DNA of 64,000 nucleotides from Lachnospiraceae bacterium (GCA_910575105.1 CAJTDK010000015.1:1-64000), one strand, 5' to 3'. Numbered from the stretch's first letter, positions 51,515 through 60,212 are shown. Numbers and translations: made by a program. Notes: generated from the sequence alone by a model not told the origin.

Positions 51515-52471
51515 ATGGATAGCAATAATGGAATGAAGATAAACGGCGGGATGAGCATGAATAGCGGGATGGATCAGCAGGCAAAGGCGCAGGCCAGGGC
51601 AGAGGAGATCATGAAAAAATACCGGCTGCATAAGTGGATAAGCTATGCGGTAGTGCTGCTGGATGTTATCTTTTTGATCTATATGGACATATTTAAGAGG
51701 GATTACCGGATTGATTATGTCGTCGGAGGCTTTGCGTCTTTAATGCTGTCGGTCAGCGTGTTCGCTATGTACGGAGTGATCGCGGGCGCTGCCATATTGA
51801 TTAAATGGCTGGGGGCGGTAAAGATCGACGCAGCGCTTTATGAAGAGTGCGAGCCTTTTGTGTATGAGGCGTGCCTGAGTAAGCTCCATACCTTTTTCTT
51901 TAAAGAGCGGTTTGCTGTCCTTCATGCAATGGCGCGGTACTATCAGGGGGATGGCCGCAGTGCGGAGGGGATCTTGCGGAATGTGAATCTGTATAAGCTT
52001 AAGGGATTATATAAACTGAATTATTACATCCTTTTGTCGGCCATCAGCTTTGAAAAGGGAGAAGGGATGCGTGCGGCGGAGCTTGAGCAGTCCTACCGAA
52101 GGAGCTTAAAGATGAATAAAAAAGAGCAGTTATCTTTTAAAATCCTCTGTGCCGGCAACAATCTGATCCGGGCTATGGAGAATCAGGATTACCAGTCTGC
52201 GTTCCGGTTCCTTTCTGAGCGGAGGGTGCTCGATGGCGGGAAGTGCAGGAAGTGGGCGCATATCGGCTACAGTCTGTACGAGGCAAAGATCTATGCGGGC
52301 ATAGGCGATGAAAAGAGCGCGCGGATGAATCTTGATTATGTCATCGCAGAGGGCGGCAGGCTTGTGTATGTAGAGAGGGCGAAGGAGCTGCTGCAAAGGA
52401 TGGACAGTGATGCGGCAGATTTGGAGCCGCCCAACGGAGAGCTGGAAAAGGAGAGATTATCAGATGGATAA
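51515..52471 (+). CDS. Two-helix membrane protein with TPR-like C-terminus
   Basis: This 318-residue protein starts at ATG 51515 after AAGGAGAAG. The N-terminus is Met/Asn/Gly-rich and polar. Two transmembrane helices (WISYAVVLLDVIFLIYMDIF; LMLSVSVFAMYGVIAGAAILIKWLG) lie at about residues 42-110. The remainder is helical with repeat-like hairpins (YEACLSKLHTFFFKERFAVLHAMARYYQGDG, LNYYILLSAISFEKGEGMRAAELEQSY, HIGYSLYEAKIYAGIGDEKSARMNLDYVI), suggesting a TPR-like fold. Family not recognised. It overlaps the OmpR regulator gene by eight bases, so the two probably work together. Confidence 0.65.
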   Translation: MDSNNGMKINGGMSMNSGMDQQAKAQARAEEIMKKYRLHKWISYAVVLLDVIFLIYMDIFKRDYRIDYVVGGFASLMLSVSVFAMYGVIAGAAILIKWLGAVKIDAALYEECEPFVYEACLSKLHTFFFKERFAVLHAMARYYQGDGRSAEGILRNVNLYKLKGLYKLNYYILLSAISFEKGEGMRAAELEQSYRRSLKMNKKEQLSFKILCAGNNLIRAMENQDYQSAFRFLSERRVLDGGKCRKWAHIGYSLYEAKIYAGIGDEKSARMNLDYVIAEGGRLVYVERAKELLQRMDSDAADLEPPNGELEKERLSDG

Positions 52472-53231
52472 GATCCTGCTGCTTGAGGATGACGAGAGCT
52501 TAAACCGGGGCATCAGCCTGAAGCTTGAAAAAGAAGGATACGAGGTCTTAAGGGCCGTCAGTGTCAGGCAGGCAAATGATTTATTTGATAAACATGAGGT
52601 GGTGCTCGTGATCAGCGATATCACGGTGGAAGACGGGGACGGGCTTTCGTTCTGCCGGAGCATAAGGGAGAAAAGCCAGGTGCATTTTATCTTCCTGACC
52701 GCTTTAGACCAAGAGGTGGATATCGTAAATGGTTACGATGCCGGGGCGGACGATTATATCACCAAGCCCTTCAGCCTGATGGTGCTCATCTCGAAGGTCA
52801 ATGTGCTGATGCGCCGCATCGGGGCAAGGGACGAAAGTAGTGGGAGCGGCCGGCTTTTAAGGTCCGGGGACCTAGAGGTAAATTGCCGGGAGATGAAAGC
52901 ATACAAGGGCGGGGAAGAGATACTGCTGAGTAAAAAAGAATTTCAGCTTTTGCTTTATTTTCTGGAGAATCCCAGGCAGGTCATCTCGAAGGAGCAGATC
53001 CTTAGCGCGGTATGGGACGTGGACGGGCAGTTTGTGGATGACAATACGGTTCCGGTCACCATAAGCCGGCTGAAAAAGAAGGTGGCGGGCAGGGCGTACC
53101 CGGCCGGATGTACCCAAAGAGCGCCTCATGATGCAGATTCCAGTGAGGCAGACGGGCTCCTCTTGGCAGAGTATATCAAGAATGTCCGGGGGATGGGGTA
53201 TATCTGGACGGTGGATGTGTCATCGAATTAG
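52464..53231 (+). CDS. OmpR-family response regulator with an insertion in the winged helix
   Basis: This 255-residue protein has a receiver (LLLEDDESLNRG; phospho-aspartate in VLVISDITVEDG; lysine in DDYITKPFS). An OmpR/PhoB winged helix follows (LSKKEFQLLLYFLENPRQVISKEQIL, VTISRLKKKV, then VRGMGYIW). About 25 extra residues (AYPAGCTQRAPHDADSSEADG...) sit between the recognition helix and the final hairpin, where homologues have 10-15. No histidine kinase is adjacent: the gene ends at a terminator. ATG 52464 has AAAAGGAGAG upstream. Confidence 0.88.
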   Translation: MDKILLLEDDESLNRGISLKLEKEGYEVLRAVSVRQANDLFDKHEVVLVISDITVEDGDGLSFCRSIREKSQVHFIFLTALDQEVDIVNGYDAGADDYITKPFSLMVLISKVNVLMRRIGARDESSGSGRLLRSGDLEVNCREMKAYKGGEEILLSKKEFQLLLYFLENPRQVISKEQILSAVWDVDGQFVDDNTVPVTISRLKKKVAGRAYPAGCTQRAPHDADSSEADGLLLAEYIKNVRGMGYIWTVDVSSN

Positions 53232-53313
53232 TACATCGGAAAATCAGACAAGTGATATGGCTGGTTAGTTATTATTCGATGTATTCGTATGAAGAACAAG
53301 GAATGGTTCGGAC

Positions 53314-53355
53314 AATCCTGCTCTCTGGCGTTTTGAACAGCCAGGGAGCAGGATT
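53314..53355 (+). terminator. Terminator after the OmpR regulator
   Basis: AATCCTGCTCTCTGGC pairs with GCCAGGGAGCAGGATT (one T-G pair) around a ten-base loop, followed by T. Confidence 0.8.
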
Positions 53356-53398
53356 TATGCTGCGGTGAAAGTTCGCTTAGATTTAAGAAATATTCGGA

Positions 53399-54475
53399 TT
53401 AACCGATAACCTGCCACTTCTTTTCAACTGCATTAAGTAGTTCGTGCCCGTCCTCCGTAACGAGCACAAGGTCCTCGATGCGGACGCCGTATTTTCCTTC
53501 GATATAGATGCCCGGCTCGATGGAGAAGATCATACCCGGCTCCGCCACATTCTTGTTGATCGGGGAGACATCGCCGTACTCATGGTCTTCCTGGCCGATG
53601 AAGTGGCCCAGGCGGATCTTCCAGTATTCGCTGTAGCCCTTTTCATCAATGTAATCTCTCGCCTGCGCGTCGATATCGCAGAATCGGACGCCCGGCTTGA
53701 TCACGGATTCGGCGCGCAGAACAGCCTCGCGGACGATGTCGTGAATTTCCTGCTCCTCGGCGGAGGCTTCCTTACAGTAGAAGGTCCTCGTCATATCCGA
53801 GCAATACCCTTTCCATACGCAGCCCATATCGATCAGGATGCATTCGCCTGCCTTGAGGGTTCTCGTGCCGCTGGGCTCGTGGTGCTGGTCGGCGGCATTG
53901 GGGCCGAAGCACACGATGGTATCAAAGCTCGTCCCGCTTGCGCCGGCTTTCAGGTATTCACTGTCGATAAAGTCGGCGATCTGTTTTTCTGACATTCCTT
54001 CTTTCACGTATTCCTTCACCATCTCCATCACCCGGTCATTGATGGCGGACGCCTCTTTCATGATCTTGATCTCTTCTGCATTCTTCACCGCGCGCACGCC
54101 GTCCACGCAGTCAGAACCCCATACGGTCTTTAGCTGCGGGCATTTTTCCTGAAGAGGGATAAGGAAGCGCGCCGGCCATGTCTTGTCGATGCCCAGCGTC
54201 TGGGACGGATCGATCTGGTCTGCGATAATGGAGATCTGATCCTCCATGTCGCTGAACCACACCTCTTTAAATCCGGTATTTGATACGAAGTAAAGATAGT
54301 TGAGCAGCATGACATGCTCGCCGTTTGATTTGAGGATCAGGGCATAGAGCCTCTCCCCCGGATTAACCATGATCCCGGTGAGGAAACGGATGCTTAAGGG
54401 GTCGGATACGATGAGCTGTGTCAGGCCCTTTTCCTCCATCTTGGCCAGTACGCGGGCAATTCTTTCGTTGTTCAT
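53399..54475 (-). CDS. Xaa-Pro aminopeptidase/dipeptidase (M24)
   Basis: This 358-residue cytosolic di-metal peptidase cleaves peptides with proline in second position. The creatinase-like N-domain (about 1-130) is followed by the pita-bread domain. Metal ligands are visible: Asp in ILIDMGCVWKGYCSDMTRTF (both aspartates), His in RLGHFIGQEDHEYGD, Glu in FSIEPGIYIEG and Glu in GVRIEDLVLV. AAAGGAGATTT precedes the ATG. The His context is GHFIGQEDHE where most family members have GHGIG, a small deviation. Confidence 0.88.
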   Translation of the reverse strand: MNNERIARVLAKMEEKGLTQLIVSDPLSIRFLTGIMVNPGERLYALILKSNGEHVMLLNYLYFVSNTGFKEVWFSDMEDQISIIADQIDPSQTLGIDKTWPARFLIPLQEKCPQLKTVWGSDCVDGVRAVKNAEEIKIMKEASAINDRVMEMVKEYVKEGMSEKQIADFIDSEYLKAGASGTSFDTIVCFGPNAADQHHEPSGTRTLKAGECILIDMGCVWKGYCSDMTRTFYCKEASAEEQEIHDIVREAVLRAESVIKPGVRFCDIDAQARDYIDEKGYSEYWKIRLGHFIGQEDHEYGDVSPINKNVAEPGMIFSIEPGIYIEGKYGVRIEDLVLVTEDGHELLNAVEKKWQVIG

Positions 54476-54675
54476 ATGTAGAAATCTCCTTTCTTGAATG
54501 TGTATCTATTGTATCACATTTTTGAAGAAGAGGTTAAAGTTTTGCGGGGAAATTTGGAAGAAAAAATAATTTTATCCTATCCTTTTTTCCCTTTGATCAG
54601 TTATACCTGTTAAAGCATGTATTTTTGCGCTATATACGTATAATATGGCTGCGCTGCCGGGGAAGGAGGGATTTT

Positions 54676-55194
54676 TTGGACGCAGATTTTCTTTTGGTCA
54701 GGAGGATGAAACAGGGGAATGAGGAGGCTTTCGATACCTTCGTCCGCAAATATTACGGAGAGATACTGAATTATTGCCGGTTCCACTGTTTTGACGCGGA
54801 GAGCGCCCAGGACCTGACGCAGGAAACGTTCCTTAAGTTCTTCGTTCATCTGCCGGAATACCGGCATATGGGGAAAACGAAAAATTTCCTGTACACGGTG
54901 GCTGCAAATCTCTGCCGGGATTTTTATAAGAAGAGAAAGGATGTGCCGATGGAGAGGGAGGGCCTGGAGTCACGGGCGGCTCCTGCTACAGATCCCTTAG
55001 GGCCGGTAGTTGACCGGGTGGTCATTAACGAGGCGCTCCTCAGATTGCCGGAAGAGTTCCGGGAGATGATCGTGCTGCATTATTTTCAGGGGATGAAGGT
55101 CTCGGAGGCGGCGGAGGTGCTCGGTATCGGGGTATCCCTTGCAAAATACAGGCTGCGGGAGGGGAAGGCGCGGCTTAAACGTCTTCTGGAGTAG
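54676..55194 (+). CDS. ECF-type sigma factor
   Basis: This 172-residue sigma-70 family protein has region 2 (FDTFVRKYYGEILNYCRFHCFDAESAQDLTQETFLKFF, then FLYTVAANLCRDFYKKRK) and region 4 (ALLRLPEEFREMIVLHYFQGMKVSEAAEVLGIGVSLAKYRLREGKARLKRLL). TTG 54676 lies five bases after GGAGG; longer readings have no ribosome site. No classical anti-sigma gene is adjacent. The next gene is a multi-helix membrane protein with a soluble N-terminus, followed by an ABC transporter, so the operon probably responds to envelope or drug stress. Confidence 0.88.
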   Translation: MDADFLLVRRMKQGNEEAFDTFVRKYYGEILNYCRFHCFDAESAQDLTQETFLKFFVHLPEYRHMGKTKNFLYTVAANLCRDFYKKRKDVPMEREGLESRAAPATDPLGPVVDRVVINEALLRLPEEFREMIVLHYFQGMKVSEAAEVLGIGVSLAKYRLREGKARLKRLLE

Positions 55195-55254
55195 GTGGAA
55201 GTATAGTATATGAGCAATATTTTGAGGACTGATTTGAAGAAATGGAGGGATCAT

Positions 55255-56019
55255 ATGAATCTGGAAAAAATGCTGGAGTTATATAGGGAGGACATGAAGC
55301 TGACACCCAATGAGGAAAGAGTGGCAAGGACTGTCCGGCTGTCCGGCGAGATCTTCCTTGAGAGGGAACAGGAGCGGATGCTTAATTACGCAGAGTTTCT
55401 GAAGACCCAGTTTTTTGTGCTGAGGAAGCGGTGGTGGCTGTATCAGTGCCTGCTTTTGGCGGCGGCGTATCTTGTGCTTGGGTACATGCAGGAGGAGGTC
55501 TATGCGCACAGGAGCGTAGGGGTGGCGGGGGTACTGTTTGTGGTGCTCATTATCCCGGAGATGTGGAAGAACAGGACGAACTGCAGTATGGAGGTGGAGG
55601 CGGCGGCTTATTATCCGCTGCGTCAGATCTATGCAGCGCGTATGCTCATGTTCGGTGTTGCGGACTTCTGCATTGCGGCAGTGTTCTGCGCGGGGCTTCG
55701 GGGGCGGCTGCATTTTACCATGGCAGATCTTCTTGTGCAGTTTTTGTTCCCTATGGTGGTGACGGCGTGCATCTGCTTTGGGATTCTGTGCAACAAATAT
55801 GCGGTGAGCGAGATGGTGTCGGTGGGCGCCTGCCTCGTGTGGAGCGGGGTGTGGTGGATGATCGCGATGAGCGAGCAGATCTATCGGGCGGTGTGGCTCC
55901 CGGCGTGGGTGTGCCTGTTTCTGGCGGTGGTGCTGCTTCTGGCAGCCGTTTCCTACAATGCGGTGAAAAACTGCGGGAAGTGCCTGGAGGTCGGCCTTGC
56001 TGCAGCCGGCAGGGAATAA
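55255..56019 (+). CDS. Membrane protein of the ECF-ABC operon, possible anti-sigma factor
   Basis: This protein of about 254 residues has an N-terminal soluble helical part of about 55 residues (MNLEKMLELYREDMKLTPNEERVARTVRLSGEIFL). Six transmembrane helices follow (for example WWLYQCLLLAAAYLVLGYM, VGVAGVLFVVLIIPEMW, VWLPAWVCLFLAVVLLLAAVSY). It is not a recognised permease. Its position straight after an ECF sigma gene, its N-terminal cytosolic helices and its membrane anchor would suit an anti-sigma factor. An ABC accessory subunit is the other choice. ATG 55255 has GGAGGG upstream; ATG 55210 is a weaker alternative. Confidence 0.6.
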   Translation: MNLEKMLELYREDMKLTPNEERVARTVRLSGEIFLEREQERMLNYAEFLKTQFFVLRKRWWLYQCLLLAAAYLVLGYMQEEVYAHRSVGVAGVLFVVLIIPEMWKNRTNCSMEVEAAAYYPLRQIYAARMLMFGVADFCIAAVFCAGLRGRLHFTMADLLVQFLFPMVVTACICFGILCNKYAVSEMVSVGACLVWSGVWWMIAMSEQIYRAVWLPAWVCLFLAVVLLLAAVSYNAVKNCGKCLEVGLAAAGRE

Positions 56020-56113
56020 GGAATAGTATATAGATAATTCGTCTGTCTTTCCGGCAGTTTTGAAGAAGGCTGAGGAAGGGGCAGGAAGGAAAAAGATCAG
56101 GAGGTCGGTTTGG

Positions 56114-57001
56114 ATGGAATTGAGAATGAAGAATCTGACGAAGGAGTTCGGTGGGTTTACTGCGGTAGACCACCTGAACTTTACGATGGAAAATGGTGTA
56201 TACGGGCTGCTGGGTGTAAACGGCGCGGGAAAGACGACGCTGATGAAGATGCTGTGCACGCTCCTTTCCCCCACAAGCGGGGAGATCACCTGCAACGGGC
56301 AGGAGATCCTGGGGATGGGGGCGGATTACCGGAGGATACTTGGCTATCTCCCTCAGGAGTTCGGATTTTACCCGGAATTCACGGTGCAGGATTACCTGTC
56401 GTACATTGCGGCGATCAAGGGACTGCGCCCGATGGTGGCGAAAAGAAGGGTGCGTGAGCTGATTGAGAAGACCGGACTTAAGAAGGCGGCGAAGAAAAAG
56501 ATGAAGAAGCTGTCCGGGGGCATGAAACGGCGGGCGGGAATCGCCCAGGCGATGCTAAACAACCCGAGGATCTTAGTCCTGGATGAGCCGACGGCGGGGC
56601 TTGACCCTAATGAGCGCATCCGCTTCCGCAACCTGATCAGCGAGCTGGCCGAGGACCGGCTGGTGCTTTTGTCTACCCATATTGTGTCGGATGTGGAATA
56701 TATCGCCAACCAGATCCTGCTTATGCGGGATGGGCGGATCGTCCTTGCGGGGGAGGCGCAGGAGCTGATTGATTCTATGGAGGAGGGAGTGTGGAGCTTA
56801 TATGCCCAGAAAAATGAGGTGTCCCGCTTGATGAAGAAATACAAGGTCTCCAATCTGAAAACCGGGCATGACGGGGTGGAGCTCAGAATCATCGCAGGAA
56901 AGAAGCCGGCGCAGGATGCGGTTCTTTGCGATGCGAATCTGGAGGATGTGTTTTTATATTATTTTGGGGAGAAAGCAGGTGAAGAGAATGCTGAGATTTG
57001 A
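56114..57001 (+). CDS. ABC transporter ATP-binding protein
   Basis: This 295-residue ABC-2-type ATPase has Walker A GVNGAGKTTLMKM, Q-loop LPQEFGFYPEF, signature KLSGGMKRRAGIAQAML and Walker B ILVLDEPTAGLDP, then the H-loop in LLSTHIVSDVEYI. The C-terminal extension is typical of drug or bacteriocin exporters. ATG 56114 follows AGGAGG. It overlaps the permease gene by 14 bases. Confidence 0.92.
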   Translation: MELRMKNLTKEFGGFTAVDHLNFTMENGVYGLLGVNGAGKTTLMKMLCTLLSPTSGEITCNGQEILGMGADYRRILGYLPQEFGFYPEFTVQDYLSYIAAIKGLRPMVAKRRVRELIEKTGLKKAAKKKMKKLSGGMKRRAGIAQAMLNNPRILVLDEPTAGLDPNERIRFRNLISELAEDRLVLLSTHIVSDVEYIANQILLMRDGRIVLAGEAQELIDSMEEGVWSLYAQKNEVSRLMKKYKVSNLKTGHDGVELRIIAGKKPAQDAVLCDANLEDVFLYYFGEKAGEENAEI

Positions 57002-58184
57002 GATAAAGAAGATCTGGTCAAGGCCGGTGAATAAGGCGGCGCTCCTTCTGCTGGCGGTAATTGTGCTGACAGGAAGCGCGCTGGCTGTCCGGGACGTGGT
57101 TTATTATAAAGCGGACGGTTCGAAGATATCCGGCTTTTTTGCGGCGCGCCGGCTAAGGAGTGAGAAGAATGAATGGAAGGGCTATGTGACAGAGGATGTC
57201 CTAAAAAAGATGGTTAAGGAGAATCAAAAGGCATGTGCCCAGGCAGAGTCAGAAGACGGGGCGCTCATAGCAAGGCAGGGACTTTCTGACCTGCGGGAAT
57301 GGATCAACACCGGGCTGTCCGGAGAGGGCGGTTACGATTATTATCTGTGCGACAGAATTCCGGAGCAGGAGGCGGCTTCGCTCTATGAAAAAAGGCTTGC
57401 GCTTTTAAGGGAAGAGTTTGCAGGGCAGGAGTATTCACAGAAGGAGAAAGAGTACCTGACCCGTCAGTATGAAAAGTTCGGGGCGCCGCTTTATTATGGG
57501 TATGCAGACGGGTGGAAAGCGCTGCTTGATTCCCAGTATCTGCCTACATTGATGACCATTACCATCGTTATCATCGGATTTTTAGTATCCGGGGTATTTT
57601 CCTGTGAATTCCAGCTTGGGGCGGATTCGGTCTTTTTCTCCTCCAACTATGGGCGCAACCGGGCGATCCACGCGAAGATTATGGCCGGTTTCCTGGTGAT
57701 GACGGTGGTCTACTGGGCGGCGATGCTCCTCTTTTCTCTTCTGGTGCTGGGACTTTTGGGCTTCCAGGGGGCGGGGCTGATGATACAGACCAACGATCAT
57801 AACTGGAGCTGTATGTACAACATCACCTATGCCGAAAGCTGGCTGCTTACCATGTTCGGCGGGTATGTGGCGCATCTGTTCATCCTGCTTCTTGCACAGC
57901 TTGCTTCGGCAAAGAGCCGTTCTGTGGTGGCGGCGGTCACCATACCCTTGGGCTTGGCCTGTGCGCCCATGTTTCTGGGGCGGGTGCCCTTCCTGGCCAG
58001 AGTGATGAATCTTTTTCCGGATATGCTTTTAAGGATCAGCGCATTTTTGCGGGACAATATCATATATGAAATCGGAGGGAAGGCATACGGCGTGTATGAG
58101 CTGCTGATACCGGTATATCTTCTGCTGGCGCTTTTGCTGATGCCGGCGCTGTACCTGTGGTACAAAAGGAGTGAGCTGGTGTAA
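56988..58184 (+). CDS. ABC-2 type permease
   Basis: This 398-residue membrane protein has one N-terminal helix (AALLLLAVIVLTGSALAV), a long extracytoplasmic domain of about 150 residues (SEKNEWKGYVTEDVLKKM ... GYADGWKALLDSQ), and a bundle of about five C-terminal helices. This is the usual layout of ABC-2 exporters. ATG 56988 has AGGTGAAGAG upstream. It forms the transporter with the preceding ATPase and ends the ECF operon. Confidence 0.85.
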   Translation: MLRFEIKKIWSRPVNKAALLLLAVIVLTGSALAVRDVVYYKADGSKISGFFAARRLRSEKNEWKGYVTEDVLKKMVKENQKACAQAESEDGALIARQGLSDLREWINTGLSGEGGYDYYLCDRIPEQEAASLYEKRLALLREEFAGQEYSQKEKEYLTRQYEKFGAPLYYGYADGWKALLDSQYLPTLMTITIVIIGFLVSGVFSCEFQLGADSVFFSSNYGRNRAIHAKIMAGFLVMTVVYWAAMLLFSLLVLGLLGFQGAGLMIQTNDHNWSCMYNITYAESWLLTMFGGYVAHLFILLLAQLASAKSRSVVAAVTIPLGLACAPMFLGRVPFLARVMNLFPDMLLRISAFLRDNIIYEIGGKAYGVYELLIPVYLLLALLLMPALYLWYKRSELV

Positions 58185-58207
58185 AATTATATTATTGTTC
58201 ACTGGTC

Positions 58208-58244
58208 AGGAATGCGCGCTGGCTGCGCATTCCGTGAGAACATG
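58208..58244. repeat. Palindromic repeat, copy B
   Basis: GGAATGCGC (58209-58217) and GCGCATTCC (58225-58233), followed by GTGAGAACATG, repeat copy A at 51343 with a few changes. The left outer arm has drifted (TCA in place of TTACG side), so only the core stem is kept. It lies just after the ABC permease gene. Confidence 0.7.
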
Positions 58245-58273
58245 CTTCAGATGTGGTGTATGGTGAACTGTAG

Positions 58274-58640
58274 ATGCAAACATTTCCGGTGCATCTGTTT
58301 GATTTCTCAAACAATATAGACGAATATTTCAGTCACATGATACAGGACGATATAAGTGTAATCATCTGTGATATCTGTGCTGCACACAAGTCCGACAGTG
58401 AAAGTGCGCCGCCAACTACCATTGCCGAAGAATTGAAGCAGGATTTAGAGGATGTTGCAAATTTCAAGGGAAGCCCCCTTGAAAAACAGGCTGCGCTTTA
58501 CTGCAAGCGGCTGGGTATCAATTACAGCAAGCTGTCTGATGCGGAGTTCCGGCAGCTTGTACATATCCTTGAAAAATCGAAATTCTTCAAAGGCTATGGT
58601 TGGGAGCGTGGCTCGATAAACCGGAATCTATGCTTAGATT
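58274..58640 (+). pseudogene. Chimeric remnant of a mobile-element gene
   Basis: A 139-codon frame changes character twice. Residues 1-45 look like one helical protein. Residues about 48-118 (AEELKQDLEDVANFKGSPLEKQAALYCKRLGINYSKLSDAEFRQLVHILEKSKFFKGYGWERG) resemble a conserved piece of ICE-encoded proteins. The tail is simply the reverse strand of the protease gene's end. No ribosome site is clear. It is best read as debris of an excised element. Confidence 0.4.
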
Positions 58641-59419
58641 TTTTTCTTTTGTATAAATATAAAAAATGCAATCAAAATCACATTGACAATTAAAACAATA
58701 ATGCTTCCTTCAATTTTGCAAATTCCGCCGGACAAAATATCGCTTCCAGTAAAAGTCGTAACAAACAGATTTGGATAGTCATCAGCAAGTGACACACCAC
58801 CTAAAACTAATGCACCAATTCCATTCCATAAAAAGTGCATAATAATAGGTGCTATAATAGAGCCACTATATTCAAGGACTACTATCATAAGCAAACTCAT
58901 AGTAAGTACATTTAAAACAGGAATAATACCCGCTTCAAATGCCCCTCCATGCAATGCTGTAAAAAGTATTGTTGTCACAATCGTAGCAACAATTATATTG
59001 TGCTTTTGCTTAAGCATCTGATACAAATAACCACGAACAAGAAGTTCCTGCATAATGGTATTTAGAAATACTGCCAGCACCCAGACAGGGAATAGGTTAA
59101 TTAAGTTAGTTCCGTCAATATGGATAATTTTTGCTGCATACATTACCAAAACAGGGATAGCTAACCATACAATCCCTGCGATTAATCCCAATACCATTCC
59201 CTTTACTGGATTATCGAATAAATGTAACTTTACATTTTTCTTTTCAGCAAGCCAAAAGATGAGAGTAAAAGCTGCTACAGCCAATAGAGGTGTAATTTCT
59301 GCCCATAATCTCCATATAGCTTGTTCCTTTGAAGATGATAACGGCAATATAGAAACCAATATTGCCCATCCCAGAAAAAAGCCTGTGGATTTTAAAATTG
59401 TCATACCGATTTTTTTCAA
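58634..59419 (-). CDS. CPBP family intramembrane metalloprotease
   Basis: This 261-residue protein has eight or so helices and the CPBP/Abi motifs: QELLVRGYLYQ (standing for EExxxR, first residue Gln in place of Glu), FTALHGGAFEAG (second histidine motif) and IIMHFLWNGIGAL. Relatives process prenylated or other membrane proteins and include bacteriocin-immunity proteins. It starts at TTG 59419 with AGGAGG eight bases upstream. The gene is clearly more AT-rich than its neighbours and is flanked by mobile debris, so it was probably brought in by transfer. Confidence 0.82.
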   Translation of the reverse strand: MKKIGMTILKSTGFFLGWAILVSILPLSSSKEQAIWRLWAEITPLLAVAAFTLIFWLAEKKNVKLHLFDNPVKGMVLGLIAGIVWLAIPVLVMYAAKIIHIDGTNLINLFPVWVLAVFLNTIMQELLVRGYLYQMLKQKHNIIVATIVTTILFTALHGGAFEAGIIPVLNVLTMSLLMIVVLEYSGSIIAPIIMHFLWNGIGALVLGGVSLADDYPNLFVTTFTGSDILSGGICKIEGSIIVLIVNVILIAFFIFIQKKKI

Positions 59420-59523
59420 AATGAATACCTCCTAAACTCCATTTGTCAATGGCTCCATTATACCGCAATAACTTTCCTGATGGAATAGACTTTACAAAAA
59501 ATTCATTTAATTGCAATAAGACG

Positions 59524-59682
59524 TTATTCCTCTGAATCTGCTTTTATTCTTACCTTTGTAATAACAAGCTGCCCTTGCCGGCATTTTACGGTAATTCTAT
59601 CCTCAGCAGAGAGTCCGGCCTGTTCCAGCCAGTTCCCTGTAATATAATCTGCGGTGGCATTTTTTGAAAGCCCCTCGCCCAT
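59524..59682 (-). CDS. SymE-like small AbrB-fold protein
   Basis: This 52-residue minus-strand frame (MGEGLSKNATADYITGNWLEQAGLSAEDRITVKCRQGQLVITKV...) has the W-L-x-x-A-G-F-x-x-G-D-x-I/V-x-V core of SymE/AbrB-like proteins, which include type I toxin SymE. The frame extends upstream without a clear ribosome site, so it may be a truncated copy. It is part of the mobile debris at the right of the CPBP gene. Confidence 0.5.
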   Translation of the reverse strand: MGEGLSKNATADYITGNWLEQAGLSAEDRITVKCRQGQLVITKVRIKADSEE

Positions 59683-59765
59683 TTGCTCATATGAGATAAA
59701 GAAGTAAAAGAAGTGTAAAAAATTTTGACGCTCCCTGTCCGGCTGACTGCCGGACGGGTCGGGCT

Positions 59766-60005
59766 TTAGTCGGGCAGTTCTACCTTGCCGACAAAAAAGT
59801 AATAGATTTCGATTTCCTGTCTGCGGAGCTTCCCCCGACGTTTCCCGTCAAGGGCTTCCGATTCGTGGATTACGATTTTCTCCACAAACTCCCACAACAG
59901 GGTAGGGGTGAGTTCCTCAAGCTGGTATACTTGCGAACTACTTTCATAAACTTTTCAGCATTTGCCGTGGCTTCCAGCGTTTTAGAAAGTTCGCTCTGCC
60001 GGAAT
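59766..60005 (-). pseudogene. Serine recombinase C-terminal fragment with frameshift
   Basis: The last 50 or so residues (LEELTPTLLWEFVEKIVIHESEALDGKRR..., ending EIYYFFVGKVELPD) are the DUF4368 tail of TnpX-type large serine recombinases. Upstream, the matching SELSKTLEATANAEKFMKVVRKYTSL lies in another frame: one base is missing near 59927. Everything before that is gone, and the fragment abuts the TnpW-like gene. It is a relic of a Tn4451/Tn6218-like element. Confidence 0.75.
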
Positions 60006-60212
60006 CCGGTAGTTTTTCCGAATATCCTGAATGAGCGCCAGACAGTCTTTTTCCGGCGTGGCGTCCAGCTTTCGCATAAGCTTCGCCGCCGTTTTCCTCT
60101 TTATCGGGTCCGGCATATAGGGGAGGCACATGCGCAGCTCATAAGTGACATCTGATTTCCCATAGCCTTCCGTCTGGAAGATCAGGCGCTTCTCCATTTC
60201 GTTCAGTTCCAT
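59982..60212 (-). CDS. TnpW-like transposon-encoded protein, 3' end altered
   Basis: This 76-residue protein (MELNEMEKRLIFQTEGYGKSDVTYELRM, then KRKTAAKLMRKLDATPEKDCLALIQDIRKNYRIP) matches the small accessory protein found in Tn4451-like elements. AAAGGAGATTC precedes ATG 60212. The last five residues are read from recombinase sequence, so the C-terminus was cut by a deletion that also removed most of the recombinase. Function of the family is unknown. Confidence 0.6.
   Translation of the reverse strand: MELNEMEKRLIFQTEGYGKSDVTYELRMCLPYMPDPIKRKTAAKLMRKLDATPEKDCLALIQDIRKNYRIPAERTF

Noticed and set aside
55279-56295. 338-codon open frame opposite the ECF operon membrane protein
   Set aside because: Low-complexity His/Pro-rich translation with no motif; the plus-strand frame has clear helices and a ribosome site.
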